64,000 nucleotides of DNA from Kitasatospora viridis. Its GTDB lineage: Bacteria > Actinomycetota > Actinomycetes > Streptomycetales > Streptomycetaceae. The position numbers and the translations under genes were made by a program. The DNA lies in NCBI RefSeq assembly GCF_007829815.1, contig NZ_VIWT01000005.1, positions 1 through 64,000 on the forward strand, read 5' to 3'. Below the pieces are notes generated by a model. The model was given only the letters and a program-made list of their open reading frames with translations, was not told the origin of the DNA and did no database searches. Every line of letters begins with the position of its first letter. Position 1 is the first letter of the stretch. Below, in pieces: positions 17,573 through 27,048 of this stretch.

Positions 17573-20500
17573 GCGTCTTCGACCTGCCCCGGCTGCACTT
17601 CGCCGGCACCGCGACCACCCAGCTGCCGACCGGCCTGCGCACCGGCCTGCTGGACCTCGCCGACAACACCGTGCTCACCCCCGAGGGCCACCGGTTCCCG
17701 CACCACCGCCCGGCCGCCGAGTACCACCGCGAGCTGGACCGGCTGGACCTGCGCACCGCCCCCGGCGCCCACTTCGCCGCCAGCGGCCACTTCACCGTGG
17801 ACGCCGCGGTGACGGCCGTCGAGCCGGCCCCCGAGCGGCCCGAGCCGCTGCTCGGCCGCAGCGTGGACTTCTGGGGCCACTACAACGAGTACTTCGCCAC
17901 CACCGCCAACCGGGCCCGGGTCTTCGACGTCGACCCGTCCTCCTCCTGGACCACCACGCTGATGATCGGTCAGCTCTGCTTCGGCCGGCTCGGTCGCTCG
18001 CACGACGTCGGCTACCTGTGCACCGGCGAGGTGACGGGCTACCAGCCGCCGCACTGGCAGGTCTTCCCGCCCGGCCCCAGCCCGGTGCCCCGGCTGCCGG
18101 TCCGCTCCGTGCACCAGTTCGCCGTGCCCGCCGCCGGGCTCGGCTGGCCGTCCGCCGAGCCCTCGCCCACCGTCGCCCGGCTGCGCGAACTCGTCGACGG
18201 CGGCGCCGCGGCCGGGCTGGTGGTGCAGTTCGCGCTCAACGCGCAGCCGGGCCCGCTGCCCACCGGACGCCCCGTCAGCTGGCGGCTCGACGGCACCATC
18301 GCCCCCTGGTACCCCGGCGAGGCGGCCGGCCACCCCGCCGGTCGGCTGCTCACCGCCGTCGCCCCCGCGCCCGGGCCGCGCCAGCTCACCGCCGAGATCG
18401 GCGAACGCACCGTCGGCCTCAACCTGCTCGCCGCGCCCGCACCCGAGCCCGGGCGGGCCGGCCACTGGGAGCTGCGCGCCGACCGCACCGGGCGGCTGCT
18501 CGCGACGCTGGCCGACCCGCTGCCGCGCACCGTGCTCACGCTGCCCCGGCACAGCGGCCGGGACCAGGTCGAGGAGCCGCTGCGGCTCGACCGGATCGAG
18601 CCCGACGGCGGCCGCCGGGTGGCGCTGCGCGAGCGCGAGACCAACGTGCAGGCCGACCCGGCCGCCCTCGTCCTCGACCACCCCCGGCACCCCGGGGACG
18701 GCGAGTGGGACGCCGAGGTGACCGTCCGGGCGCTGGTCCGGGGCCGGCCGGCCGCCGTCCGCGGCATCCGGGTGCGGCAGTACCCCAACCCGCGCGCCCG
18801 GCCGCTCGACCCGCCCGCCGAGGTCGCCCGGCTGCGCGCCGACGGCGCCGACTGGTCCGGCGAGTGCACCCTGGACACCGGGCCCGACGGACTGGGCCGG
18901 TTCACCGTCCGGGGCGCCCGGCCCGGCTGCGCCCGGCTGCTGCTCGCACCCCCGGACGCCGAACTGCCCGAGGACATCCCCGACCCCGGGGGCGCCACCG
19001 GCGCCGCCGGAGCCGCCCGCGCCTACGACGACCAGGACGCGCTCGGCTACTGGTCCGGCGCCGGCCGGCTCGCCCTGCGGGTGCTGCCCGACGACTGGCG
19101 GCTCGACGACCTGCCCGCCGAGCAGCTCACCTTCGACCTGCTGCACCGCGAGGTCTTCGCCTTCTACGAACTCACCTCCGGCTTCATGAAGGAGGAGGTC
19201 TTCAGCCTCGCCGACCGCGCCCGGGTCGACACCTACGCCCGGCTGATCTGGCAGATGTGCGACCCGCGCAACAAGTCCCGCACCTACTACATGCCGCCCA
19301 CCCGCGACCTCAGCGAGCCCAAGTCCCGGCTGCTGCTGCGCTACCTGCGCGCCCTGCAGACCCCGCCCGCGCTGCTCACCCTGGCCCCCGCCCGGCCGAG
19401 CGCCCCGGCCGCGCTCGGCACCCGGTCGCAGCTGGTCGCCGCGCTCTGGGAGGCCGTCACCGTCGAACTCGCCGTCACCCTCCAGTACCTGTACGCCGCC
19501 TACTCGCTGCCCACCCACGGCGCCGGCCTCGGCTACCTGCGCCCCGGCGGCTGGACCGCCGAGCGGCTGCGGCTGGTCAGCGGGGACGGCGGCGAGACCC
19601 TGGAGCACGGCATCCGCAGCACCCTGCTCCGGGTGGCCCGCGAGGAGATGACCCACTTCCTGGTGGTCAACAACGTGCTCACCGCGATCGGCGAGCGGTT
19701 CCGCTTCCCGGCCATCGACTTCGCCACCCTCAACCAGCGGCTGCGGATCCCGCTCGACCTCTCGCTCGAAGGCCTCACGGCCGGCAGCGTGCAGCGGTTC
19801 ATCACCCTGGAACAGCCCGACCGCAGCCTCCCCGACCCGCGCTACGGCGACCGCGCCGCCCTGGCCCCGACCGCCTCCGACACCCTCAGCGGCCTGTACG
19901 CCGCGATCCGCGACGGACTGGTCCGCCAACCCGAGCTGTTCGACCGGGCCGGCCGGCGGGCCGGCGGCGAGCACCACGTGTTCCTGCGACGCTCCGTCAA
20001 CTCCGTCCACCCCGACTACCAGCTCCAGGTGGACGACCTGTCCAGCGCCCTGTTCGCCATCGACTTCGTCACCGAACAGGGCGAGGGCGGCGCCGTGGAC
20101 GAACCGGGCGAGGGCGGCGAGGAGTCGCACCACCAGGCGTTCCGCCGGGTCGCCGAGCTGCTCGACCGGCTCGGCGCGGGCCCCGGGCCCGGCCTGCCGG
20201 AGCTCGGCTACCCGGTGCTGCGCAACCCCACCCGGTACAGCCCCGGCGGCAACCAGCAGCAGATCACCGACCCCACCGCCCGCGGGATCGCCCGGCTCTG
20301 CGACGAGGCCTACGCGCTGATGGCCCAGCTGATGGTGCAGCACTTCGGCGAGCCCGCCAGCCCCAGCCTGCGCCGCTCGGTGCTGATGAACGCCGCCATC
20401 GACGTGATGAACGGCGTGCTCCGCCCGCTCGCCGAACTGCTCGTCACCCTGCCCTCGGGCGTGCCGGGCCGCACCGCCGGACCGCCCTTCGCCCTCACCC

Positions 20501-20673
20501 GGGCGCCCGTTCCGGTGCCCGACCCGGCCCGGGCCCGCGAACTGCTGCGCCGCCGGGTCGGGCGGCTGCACCGGGCGGTCTGGGGCTGCCCGCTGGTGCC
20601 CGAGCAGGTCGGCGGCGTGCTCGCCCACCTGGACGGGGTGCTCCGCGTGACCGCCGACGGAAGGACGACATGA
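17569..20673 (+). CDS. rebD: chromopyrrolic acid synthase (RebD/StaD/VioB family)
   Basis: The 1034-residue protein matches the size and layout of RebD, StaD and VioB, heme enzymes that couple two indolepyruvate imines into chromopyrrolic acid or its precursor. The N-terminus (MSVFDLPRLHFAGTATTQLP) and HYNEYFATTANRARVFDVD are family-like. A ferritin-like domain occupies about 620-720, with helix LWEAVTVELAVTLQYLYAAY (about 626-645) and the ExxH pair in AREEMTHFL (about 689-697). GTG at 17569 overlaps the oxidase gene by 4 nt. Its product is the branch point to indolocarbazoles, bisindolylmaleimides or, with VioE, violacein. No VioE-like gene is seen, and the next gene is RebC-like, so chromopyrrolic-acid chemistry is favoured. 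Confidence 0.88.
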   Translation: MSVFDLPRLHFAGTATTQLPTGLRTGLLDLADNTVLTPEGHRFPHHRPAAEYHRELDRLDLRTAPGAHFAASGHFTVDAAVTAVEPAPERPEPLLGRSVDFWGHYNEYFATTANRARVFDVDPSSSWTTTLMIGQLCFGRLGRSHDVGYLCTGEVTGYQPPHWQVFPPGPSPVPRLPVRSVHQFAVPAAGLGWPSAEPSPTVARLRELVDGGAAAGLVVQFALNAQPGPLPTGRPVSWRLDGTIAPWYPGEAAGHPAGRLLTAVAPAPGPRQLTAEIGERTVGLNLLAAPAPEPGRAGHWELRADRTGRLLATLADPLPRTVLTLPRHSGRDQVEEPLRLDRIEPDGGRRVALRERETNVQADPAALVLDHPRHPGDGEWDAEVTVRALVRGRPAAVRGIRVRQYPNPRARPLDPPAEVARLRADGADWSGECTLDTGPDGLGRFTVRGARPGCARLLLAPPDAELPEDIPDPGGATGAAGAARAYDDQDALGYWSGAGRLALRVLPDDWRLDDLPAEQLTFDLLHREVFAFYELTSGFMKEEVFSLADRARVDTYARLIWQMCDPRNKSRTYYMPPTRDLSEPKSRLLLRYLRALQTPPALLTLAPARPSAPAALGTRSQLVAALWEAVTVELAVTLQYLYAAYSLPTHGAGLGYLRPGGWTAERLRLVSGDGGETLEHGIRSTLLRVAREEMTHFLVVNNVLTAIGERFRFPAIDFATLNQRLRIPLDLSLEGLTAGSVQRFITLEQPDRSLPDPRYGDRAALAPTASDTLSGLYAAIRDGLVRQPELFDRAGRRAGGEHHVFLRRSVNSVHPDYQLQVDDLSSALFAIDFVTEQGEGGAVDEPGEGGEESHHQAFRRVAELLDRLGAGPGPGLPELGYPVLRNPTRYSPGGNQQQITDPTARGIARLCDEAYALMAQLMVQHFGEPASPSLRRSVLMNAAIDVMNGVLRPLAELLVTLPSGVPGRTAGPPFALTRAPVPVPDPARARELLRRRVGRLHRAVWGCPLVPEQVGGVLAHLDGVLRVTADGRTT

Positions 20674-22319
20674 AGGACGACGGGAAAGCCGACATGACGG
20701 CACCTCAAGCAGCGCCGCTGCCCGCCGAGACCGAGGTGCTGATCGTCGGCGCCGGGCCGGTCGGCCTCGCGCTCGCCCTGGAACTGCGCAGCCACGGCGT
20801 GGCGGTGCTGCTGATCGACCAGGGCGACGGCGCCGTCGACCACCCGCGCACCAACACCGTCGGCCCGCGCGCCATGGAGCACTTCCGCCGCTGGGGGCTG
20901 GCCGACCGGATCCGCGCCGCCGGCTGGCCCGCCGACCACAGCCTGGACACCGCCTGGGTCACCCGGATCGGCGGCCACGAGGTGCACCGGCTGCACGTCG
21001 GCAGCACCGTCACCCGCGCGCCGTTCCGGCACACCCCCGAGCCCGAGGCGATCTGCCCGCAGCACTGGCTCACCCCGCTGCTCGCCGGCGCGCTCGGCCA
21101 CCACCCCGACGGGCCGCTCCGGCTGCGCTGCCGGTTCGACGGCCTGCGGCAGGACCGGGAGGGCGTCACCGTCGACCTCGTCGACCTGGCCGCCGGACGG
21201 ACCGTCAGCGTCCGGGCCCGCCACCTGGTCGGCGCTGATGGGGCCGACTCCGCCGTGCGCGCCGCCTGCGGGGTGCCAGCCCCGGGCCGGCACCCCGGGC
21301 AGCTGCTGCGCAACATCCTCTTCGAGGCCCCCGGCCTGCGGGAGCGGCTCGGCAACCGGCACGCGCTCTTCTACTTCCTGCTGCTCTCGGACGCGCTGCG
21401 GTTCCCGATGCGGGCCGTCGACGGGCAGGACCTCTACCGGCTCTCCATCCGCTGCGGCGGCACGCCGGAAGCCACCCAGCCCGCACCGGCCCTGCTGCGC
21501 CGGGCGATCGCCTTCGACGACCTGCCGCTGCGGGTGCGCTCCGACCAGCACTGGCAGCTCACCCACCGGGTGGCCGAGGAGTTCCGGTGCGGCCGGGTGC
21601 TGCTGGTCGGCGACGCCGCGCACACCCTCTCGCCCTCCGGCGGCTTCGGCTGCGACGCCGGGATCGCCGCCGCCGCCAACCTCGGCTGGAAGCTCGCCGC
21701 CGAGCTGGCCGGCTGGGCCGGCCCCGGGCTGCTCGACAGCTACCAGGAGGAACGCCGACCGGTCGCCGTCACCGCCCTGGACGAGGCGCACCGCAACCTG
21801 CGCCGCACCATGGACCGCGAACTCCCCGCCGACCTGCACCAGGACAGCTCGCTCGGCCGGGCCACCCGCGCCGCGTTCGCCGCCCGGCTGGAGGCGGATG
21901 GCGCCCGCCGGGAGTTCGACGCGCCCATGATCCACATGGGGTACCGCTACGACTCCCGGATCGTCCTGCCCGCGCCCCCCGCCGACGGCGAGCCGCTGGA
22001 CCGCCCCAACGCCCTGCCCGGCTCCCGGGCCCCGCACGCCTGGCTCGCACCCGGACGCTCCACCCTCGACCTGTTCGGCCCCGACCACCACCTGCTGGCC
22101 TTCGGCGGCGCCGACCCGCTGCCCCTGCGCGCCGCCTTCGCGGCCCGGGGGATCCCGCTCACCACCACCCGCTGCGCCGACCCCGAGGTGGCCGCGCTCT
22201 ACCGCGCGCCGCTGGTCCTGGTCCGGCCCGACGGCCACGTGGCCTGGCGCGGCGAGGGCGGCGAGGGCGGGCAGGGAGGTGACGCGGACCGGGTGGCCCG
22301 GGTGGTGCGCGGCAGCTGA
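20670..22319 (+). CDS. rebC: RebC/StaC-type FAD monooxygenase
   Basis: The 549-residue flavoprotein has GAGPVGLALALELRSHGV for FAD, the mid-region HLVGADGADSAVR, and VLLVGDAAHTLSPSGGFGCD for the ribityl site, then a C-terminal thioredoxin-like domain ending VLVRPDGHVAWRG as in RebC and phenol hydroxylases. AWVTRIGGHEVHRL and PEAICPQHWLTPLL strongly recall RebC, which works with P450 RebP to steer chromopyrrolic acid to the aglycone with a defined oxidation state at C7. ATG at 20670 overlaps the previous stop (ATGA); ATG at 20694 is an internal alternative. No P450 gene follows or is visible anywhere in the window, so its partner is unknown. Confidence 0.87.
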   Translation: MKDDGKADMTAPQAAPLPAETEVLIVGAGPVGLALALELRSHGVAVLLIDQGDGAVDHPRTNTVGPRAMEHFRRWGLADRIRAAGWPADHSLDTAWVTRIGGHEVHRLHVGSTVTRAPFRHTPEPEAICPQHWLTPLLAGALGHHPDGPLRLRCRFDGLRQDREGVTVDLVDLAAGRTVSVRARHLVGADGADSAVRAACGVPAPGRHPGQLLRNILFEAPGLRERLGNRHALFYFLLLSDALRFPMRAVDGQDLYRLSIRCGGTPEATQPAPALLRRAIAFDDLPLRVRSDQHWQLTHRVAEEFRCGRVLLVGDAAHTLSPSGGFGCDAGIAAAANLGWKLAAELAGWAGPGLLDSYQEERRPVAVTALDEAHRNLRRTMDRELPADLHQDSSLGRATRAAFAARLEADGARREFDAPMIHMGYRYDSRIVLPAPPADGEPLDRPNALPGSRAPHAWLAPGRSTLDLFGPDHHLLAFGGADPLPLRAAFAARGIPLTTTRCADPEVAALYRAPLVLVRPDGHVAWRGEGGEGGQGGDADRVARVVRGS

Positions 22320-22362
22320 GTGGTTGTCCGACAATGCGACGGCTTCGATAGCATCGTCGGCC

Positions 22363-22815
22363 GTGAGCGACGACATCCTCTCGGTGATCCCGGCCGACCC
22401 GCACTGGCAGCCCACCCAGGAGGCGGGCCGGCGCACCGTCGCGCTGGTGGCCGAGCTGACGGGTGGTCACGACGAGGCCGAGGCGACCTGGCACCCCGTG
22501 CTCACCGCCGTGGACTGCGGCGAGAACCTGGAGCGGATCGGCTGCCCGCTCTGCCGGGCCGAGATCGGCACCGACTGGTGGGCTGACATGCTCGAAGCCC
22601 ACGTCGAGGACGGCTTCGCCACCCTCGCCGTCCGGCTCCCGTGCTGCGGCGCGGACTCCTCGCTCGACGCGCTCGACTACGCCTGGCCCTGCGGCTTCGC
22701 CCGGTTCGAGATCGCCGTCTGGAACCCCGAGCTCCTCTGGTTCACCGAGGAGCAGCTGACGGCGCTGGGTAACGAACTCGGCCACCCGGTCCGGCAGATC
22801 CGAGCGCACATCTGA
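22363..22815 (+). CDS. conserved hypothetical protein with Cys pairs
   Basis: This 150-residue protein from GTG 22363 has an N-terminal helical part (PDPHW-like start, then RRTVALVAELTGG) and a central region with CGENLERIGCPLCRAEIG and RLPCCGADSS, together four or more cysteines that could bind zinc. The C-terminus (LLWFTEEQLTALGNELGHPV) looks like a small recognition or dimer helix. I do not recognise a function. It sits 43 bp after the RebC-like gene on the same strand and 17 bp before another small gene, and could be read through from the bisindole operon, but it resembles housekeeping hypotheticals rather than biosynthesis genes. Confidence 0.6.
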   Translation: MSDDILSVIPADPHWQPTQEAGRRTVALVAELTGGHDEAEATWHPVLTAVDCGENLERIGCPLCRAEIGTDWWADMLEAHVEDGFATLAVRLPCCGADSSLDALDYAWPCGFARFEIAVWNPELLWFTEEQLTALGNELGHPVRQIRAHI

Positions 22816-22832
22816 GCGGGAGGGCAACTGCC

Positions 22833-23252
22833 GTGGAGTGGTTCGAACAGGCCCGGGAAGCGGAGCAACTCCGGGACTGGGACACCGCCATCAGCTTGGT
22901 GAGCGCCCGGGCCGTGTGCTCCTCCGCCGACTACCACGCCCACGACGTCCACCTCTGGCACATGGACCTGCTCGTCGGCGCGGGGCGGTTCGCGGAGCTC
23001 GCGGAACTCGCCCGCACCGACTCGCACGCGCGCCGGCGGCTCAACAAGGCGCTCCGCGCGCGCGGGGACGTGGCGGGGCTGCGCGAGCGCGTCGAAGCCG
23101 GGGACGGTAGCGCCCTGTACGGCCTCGTCCAGCTGCTGTGCGAGACGGGCCGGATCGAGGAGGCCGAACGGGCGGTCCGGGACCTCGGCCCCGAGAACGA
23201 GTACGCGCAGCAGACCCTGGAGCGCTTCCGGCCGTCACCGGACGGGCCCTGA
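22833..23252 (+). CDS. small TPR-like hypothetical protein
   Basis: The 139-residue protein from GTG 22833 is almost entirely helical, with alternating helix pairs (EWFEQAREAEQLRDWDTAIS, LLVGAGRFAELAELARTD, LVQLLCETGRIEEAERAVRD) spaced like TPR units, so it probably binds another protein. GGGAGGGCAAC precedes the start. It follows the Cys-pair protein by 17 bp and is probably co-transcribed with it; the pair may form a functional unit. No enzyme motif is seen. Confidence 0.6.
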   Translation: MEWFEQAREAEQLRDWDTAISLVSARAVCSSADYHAHDVHLWHMDLLVGAGRFAELAELARTDSHARRRLNKALRARGDVAGLRERVEAGDGSALYGLVQLLCETGRIEEAERAVRDLGPENEYAQQTLERFRPSPDGP

Positions 23253-23259
23253 GCGAACC

Positions 23260-23868
23260 TCAGCAGAAGGCCATCGGGCAGCCGTGCCGGATCGCGTGCT
23301 GGGCGGCGCGCAGGAAGAGGGCGGCGTAGAACGAGGCGGCCAGATCCGCCGACCAGCGGCCGGGGCGCACGGCGGCCAGCTCCGCTGCCGGGCCGTCCAG
23401 GAACCAGCCGGTCAGTTCGAGCCCCTCGGGCGCGGTCGGCAGGTCCGCCACGGGCAGCCCGATCGCCGTCGCCACCCGCTCGGCGATGGCGAGCACCTGC
23501 GGCGCGCCCGCGACCATGGTGGTCTCCGGAGTCGGGCCGCCCGGCAGCCACAGCTCGTCGGGCAGCGGGAACGGCACCAGCACCGACCAGGAGGTCAACG
23601 TCTCGTACTGCTCCCGGGAGAGCAACTCGCGGCAGAGGGCGTCGAATCCGGCGGAGGGCGGGGAGAGCTTCTCCTCGAACGCCGAGGCCGCCTCCTCGGA
23701 CACCGGCGCGAAGGCGGGCAGCCCGAGATCGGCCAGCGCCGCGCCCAACTCGGCGGCGATCTCACCGAAGCCGTCCTCGCCGAAGCCGTCCCCGCCACCG
23801 CCCGCCCCGCCGTCCCCGGCCCCGCCGAACCACTCCGCCGCACCCACGCCGACCAGGTAGATCCCCAT
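23260..23868 (-). CDS. hypothetical protein with Gly-rich N-terminal segment
   Basis: The 202-residue protein has a Gly/Asp-rich stretch near the start (about 15-34), then an acidic helical region and a folded-looking C-terminus (FYAALFLRAAQHAIRHGCPM). It converges on the small TPR-like gene, ending 7 bp beyond that gene's stop. No family is recognised. Codon position bias and a clean ATG support it as real. It is transcribed towards the bisindole operon, and nothing links it to the pathway. Confidence 0.5.
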   Translation of the reverse strand: MGIYLVGVGAAEWFGGAGDGGAGGGGDGFGEDGFGEIAAELGAALADLGLPAFAPVSEEAASAFEEKLSPPSAGFDALCRELLSREQYETLTSWSVLVPFPLPDELWLPGGPTPETTMVAGAPQVLAIAERVATAIGLPVADLPTAPEGLELTGWFLDGPAAELAAVRPGRWSADLAASFYAALFLRAAQHAIRHGCPMAFC

Positions 23869-24167
23869 GCCCGGAAGCTACCGCCGCGCACCGACACCGG
23901 CCGCCGGCGGCGAGCCGCACCGCTCAGTGCGCGGAGAATTCCAGTCCGTGAGCAGCCGGGTCGTGCACCGCGCGGAGCACGGCGGGGTCGGGCCGGCGGC
24001 CGTCCGCGGATCGCCGTCCGCGGGTCGGCGGTCGTCGGGCGCGGACCTGGTGCGCCCGTAGCGGGCCCGGATCAGGTCGTCCTACACGGGTTCTCGCTCA
24101 CGGGCCTGCTCACGGCTTCTCGCTCGTCGGGGCCGGCGTAGGTGATCCGCGCTCGGCCGGCCGAATC
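23869..24167. other. intergenic gap without recognised features
   Basis: This 299-bp stretch lies between the 3' end of the LAL regulator gene and the start of the hypothetical gene at 23868 (both minus strand), so it may hold the latter's promoter. I see no RNA gene, repeat array or clear terminator. Confidence 0.4.
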
Positions 24168-26990
24168 TCACTTCTCCCGCGCCTTCAGGGCGAGTTCGAG
24201 GCGGGAGTGGATGGCGAGCTTGCGGAAGATCTGGCGCAGGTGGAAGGCGACGGTGTGGGGGGAGAGGAACATCCGACCGGCGATCTGACGGTTGGTCATG
24301 CCCTGGGCGGCGTACTCGGCGACGGTGCGTTCGGTGGTGGTGAGGCTGGGCCACCCGGTGCTGGGGCGGCGTTCGCGGGGGCGGTCGGGGCGGGACTGGT
24401 GGCGGTGGCGCATGCCGAGGGAGCGCAGGCGGCGGCGGGCCCGGGCGGCGTCCCGGTCGGCGCCGAGGCGCTGGTAGGCCTCCAGCGCCTCCTCCAGGGT
24501 GCGGACGGCCCGGTCGCGGTCGGTGCCGGCGAGCAGGATGCCCAAGTCCTCCAGGGCCGAGGTGCGGGCCCAGGCGTCGCGGTGGGCGCGGGCGGCCGCC
24601 TCCAGGGCGACGGCGTCGTGGTCGAGCAGGCCGCGGACGTGCGAGGCGGCGGCGTGGATCGCCGGCAGGCCGGGGTTGGCGACGGCCAGTGCGCGGACCA
24701 CTGCGCCGAAGGCGGTGGCCCGGGCCCGCTGACCGGTCGTCAACAGCGCCCGGACCAGCCACGGGGCGAACGGCGGCTCCCGGACCAGCAGGGCCCGGCC
24801 GCCCGGCGGGGGCGGGCTGGGCCAGACCAGCGCGAGGGCGTGGCGCAGCCGCTCCGGGTCGTGCTCGGCGGCGGCCAGTTGGGCCTCCACCCAGTGCCCG
24901 AGCAGCGCGGCCGGACTCTCCGGCTCGGCCCGCCGCAGCACCTGCGCGTGTTCCTGGGCGATCGCGAACTCCCCGTGCTGGACGGCGAGCGCGGCCAGCA
25001 CGCTGCGGGCCTGCCGCTCGGCCCAGAGCAGGCCGGCCGCCTCCGCCTGGCCGAGCGCGCCGGCCGCTTCCGCGCCGGCGGCGGCCGGGCGGCCCTCGGC
25101 CAGGGCGAGCCGGGCGCCCGCGAGGTGACGCAGCAGCGGGCCGGTGAACTCGGGCGCCAGCGGGGCGGCGGCGAGCGCGGCGCGGGCCCGGGTGACCAGG
25201 CCGAGCTGGGCGAGCAGCAGCGCGTGGCTGAGCTCGGGGGAGTGGTGCCAGGAGGCGAGCGAGCCCTGGGCGCGCAGGGCGGCCGCCTCGGCGGCGAGCT
25301 CCAGGGCGCGCGCCGCCCGGCCGTCGCGCCAGTGCAGCACCGCCTCCGCGAGCACGGCGGCGGCGCCGAGGTCGAGCCCCTGCCCGCTGGCCAGCCGACG
25401 GACCTCGGCGATGCGCTCGCCGGCGTCCGGGCCCGCCTCGGCGGCGAGGGCGGCGATCCGGGTGAGCAACGCGTCCCGGCGCACGGCGGCGGGGACTCCG
25501 GGGGCGCTGGGCACGGCGGCCAGGGCCGTCAGGGCCGCCGGGTAGTCGCCGCGCAGCAGCAGCGCGGTGGCCAGCGAGGTGCGCAGCCGGGCGGGGACGG
25601 CGGGCGACGCCTGGGCCGCCTGGGCGGCCTCGGAGGAGTCCGGGGTCTGGCCGGCCTCGGCCGTCCGGCCGTCCGAGGTGCCTTCGAGGGCGCCCAGGGC
25701 GAGGCTGATCGACTTGGTCAGCGCTCCCGAGCGCAGGCAGGCCTCGGCCGCCAGCGCGAGCATCGGGGTGGCCGCGCCAGGATCGGTCACCACCGCCACC
25801 CCGCGCAGGGCCAACTCCGCCGCGGTGCCCGGGTTGTCGGCCAGCGACTCGGTGGCGGCCACCCGGAGCAGGGTGGCGGTGGCGGGTGCGTCGGGGTGGG
25901 CGCCGTGCAGCAGGTGCGGTGCGGCGGCGGTGATCGAGTGGCCGCGGGCCAGCTGGATGCCGAGGGCCTGGCGGTGCAGGGCCGAGCGGACGGCGCGCGG
26001 GAGTTCGGCCAGCACGCTCTGCCGGAGCAGCTCGTGCCGGAAGGTCAGCTCGTCGGAGCTGCCGTCCAGCAGGCCGGTGCCGGTGGCGTCCCGGACGGCG
26101 GGGGCGAGGGCGGCGACCGGTCGGTGCAGTATCTGCGCCACGTCCTCCGGCAGGCTGGAGCGGCCCAGCACGGCCGCGGCCTCCAGGAGTTCGCGGGCGG
26201 GCGGGGAGGCCGCCGCGATCCGGCGGTTGGCCAGGCCGTGCAGCGCGCGGGGCGGGCGGCCGCGCTCGGTGAGCCGGGCCAGGCCCTCGTCCAGGTGCAG
26301 CACCCGGTCGGCGTCCAGGCTGTCGAGCAGCTCGGCCAGCAGGCGGGGGCGGCCCTGCGCCATGCCGAGCAGCTCGGCCAGCTCCGGGTCCGGCGGTGCG
26401 CCCAGCAGGTCGGCGGCCATCTGGCGGGCCGCGGCCGGGGCGAGCGGGGTCAGCGGCAGCCGCTGGGTGCGCTCCGCGGGGGCGGGGCGCAGGGACGGGG
26501 CGGGCTCGCCGGCGGGCTCGACGGCGAGCAGCAGCAGCGGGCTCTCCCGGTAGGGGGCGAGCAGTTGACGCAGTGCCGGCACGGGCAGCGGGTGGTCGCA
26601 GCTGATCAGCACCGGCATGGTGCGCAGCTGCTCGGCGAGCAGTGCGTGGGCCCGGCGCAGCGCGCTCTCCTCGGGCGCGGGGCGCCCCACGCCGAGGGCC
26701 GCGCTGAGGGCGCCCTCCAGCGTGTCGAGCGGCCCGCGCCGCACCCGGGCGACCTGGAACCCGCGTCCGCCGGTGAGCAGTTCGGCCTCGCGGAGCAGTC
26801 GCGAGCGCCCGCTGCCGGGGCCGCCGGCGAGCAGGCCGAGCAGCGCCTGGCGGCTGCCGAGCACCCGGTCCGCCCACTGGCCGATCAGCTCCAGCTCGGG
26901 CTCCCGGCCGCGCAGCGGCGGCAGCGCGTGGCCGGCCGCCGGGTCCGTGGCGGGCGGCCCCTGGACCGGGACCCGCACGCCGGTCAGCAC
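24168..26990 (-). CDS. LAL-type LuxR-family transcriptional regulator
   Basis: The 940-residue protein has the large-ATP-binding-LuxR layout: an N-terminal AAA/STAND ATPase, a long helical middle rich in TPR-like Ala/Leu repeats, and a C-terminal LuxR helix-turn-helix (about 880-935: LTTTERTVAEYAAQGMTNRQ, then AGRMFLSPHTVAFHLRQIFR). Several bisindole clusters use such regulators (RebR in rebeccamycin), so it is the prime candidate activator. The Walker A reads GGPGSGRS (about 56-63) with Arg62 where Lys is expected, so ATP binding or hydrolysis may be altered. It is the last gene of a leftward unit with the exporter (58 bp before it) and amidohydrolase. Confidence 0.85.
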   Translation of the reverse strand: MLTGVRVPVQGPPATDPAAGHALPPLRGREPELELIGQWADRVLGSRQALLGLLAGGPGSGRSRLLREAELLTGGRGFQVARVRRGPLDTLEGALSAALGVGRPAPEESALRRAHALLAEQLRTMPVLISCDHPLPVPALRQLLAPYRESPLLLLAVEPAGEPAPSLRPAPAERTQRLPLTPLAPAAARQMAADLLGAPPDPELAELLGMAQGRPRLLAELLDSLDADRVLHLDEGLARLTERGRPPRALHGLANRRIAAASPPARELLEAAAVLGRSSLPEDVAQILHRPVAALAPAVRDATGTGLLDGSSDELTFRHELLRQSVLAELPRAVRSALHRQALGIQLARGHSITAAAPHLLHGAHPDAPATATLLRVAATESLADNPGTAAELALRGVAVVTDPGAATPMLALAAEACLRSGALTKSISLALGALEGTSDGRTAEAGQTPDSSEAAQAAQASPAVPARLRTSLATALLLRGDYPAALTALAAVPSAPGVPAAVRRDALLTRIAALAAEAGPDAGERIAEVRRLASGQGLDLGAAAVLAEAVLHWRDGRAARALELAAEAAALRAQGSLASWHHSPELSHALLLAQLGLVTRARAALAAAPLAPEFTGPLLRHLAGARLALAEGRPAAAGAEAAGALGQAEAAGLLWAERQARSVLAALAVQHGEFAIAQEHAQVLRRAEPESPAALLGHWVEAQLAAAEHDPERLRHALALVWPSPPPPGGRALLVREPPFAPWLVRALLTTGQRARATAFGAVVRALAVANPGLPAIHAAASHVRGLLDHDAVALEAAARAHRDAWARTSALEDLGILLAGTDRDRAVRTLEEALEAYQRLGADRDAARARRRLRSLGMRHRHQSRPDRPRERRPSTGWPSLTTTERTVAEYAAQGMTNRQIAGRMFLSPHTVAFHLRQIFRKLAIHSRLELALKAREK

Positions 26991-27048
26991 GGCGGCCCGC
27001 TCGCCGGGTGGCGGCTCGGGATCTGGCGAGTCCCCAGCTGACGACTCA

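Noticed and set aside
16115..22319. Violacein cluster
   Set aside because: Oxidase and dimer synthase are shared, but there is no VioE and the third enzyme has the RebC-type C-terminal thioredoxin-like domain rather than the VioC/VioD form.
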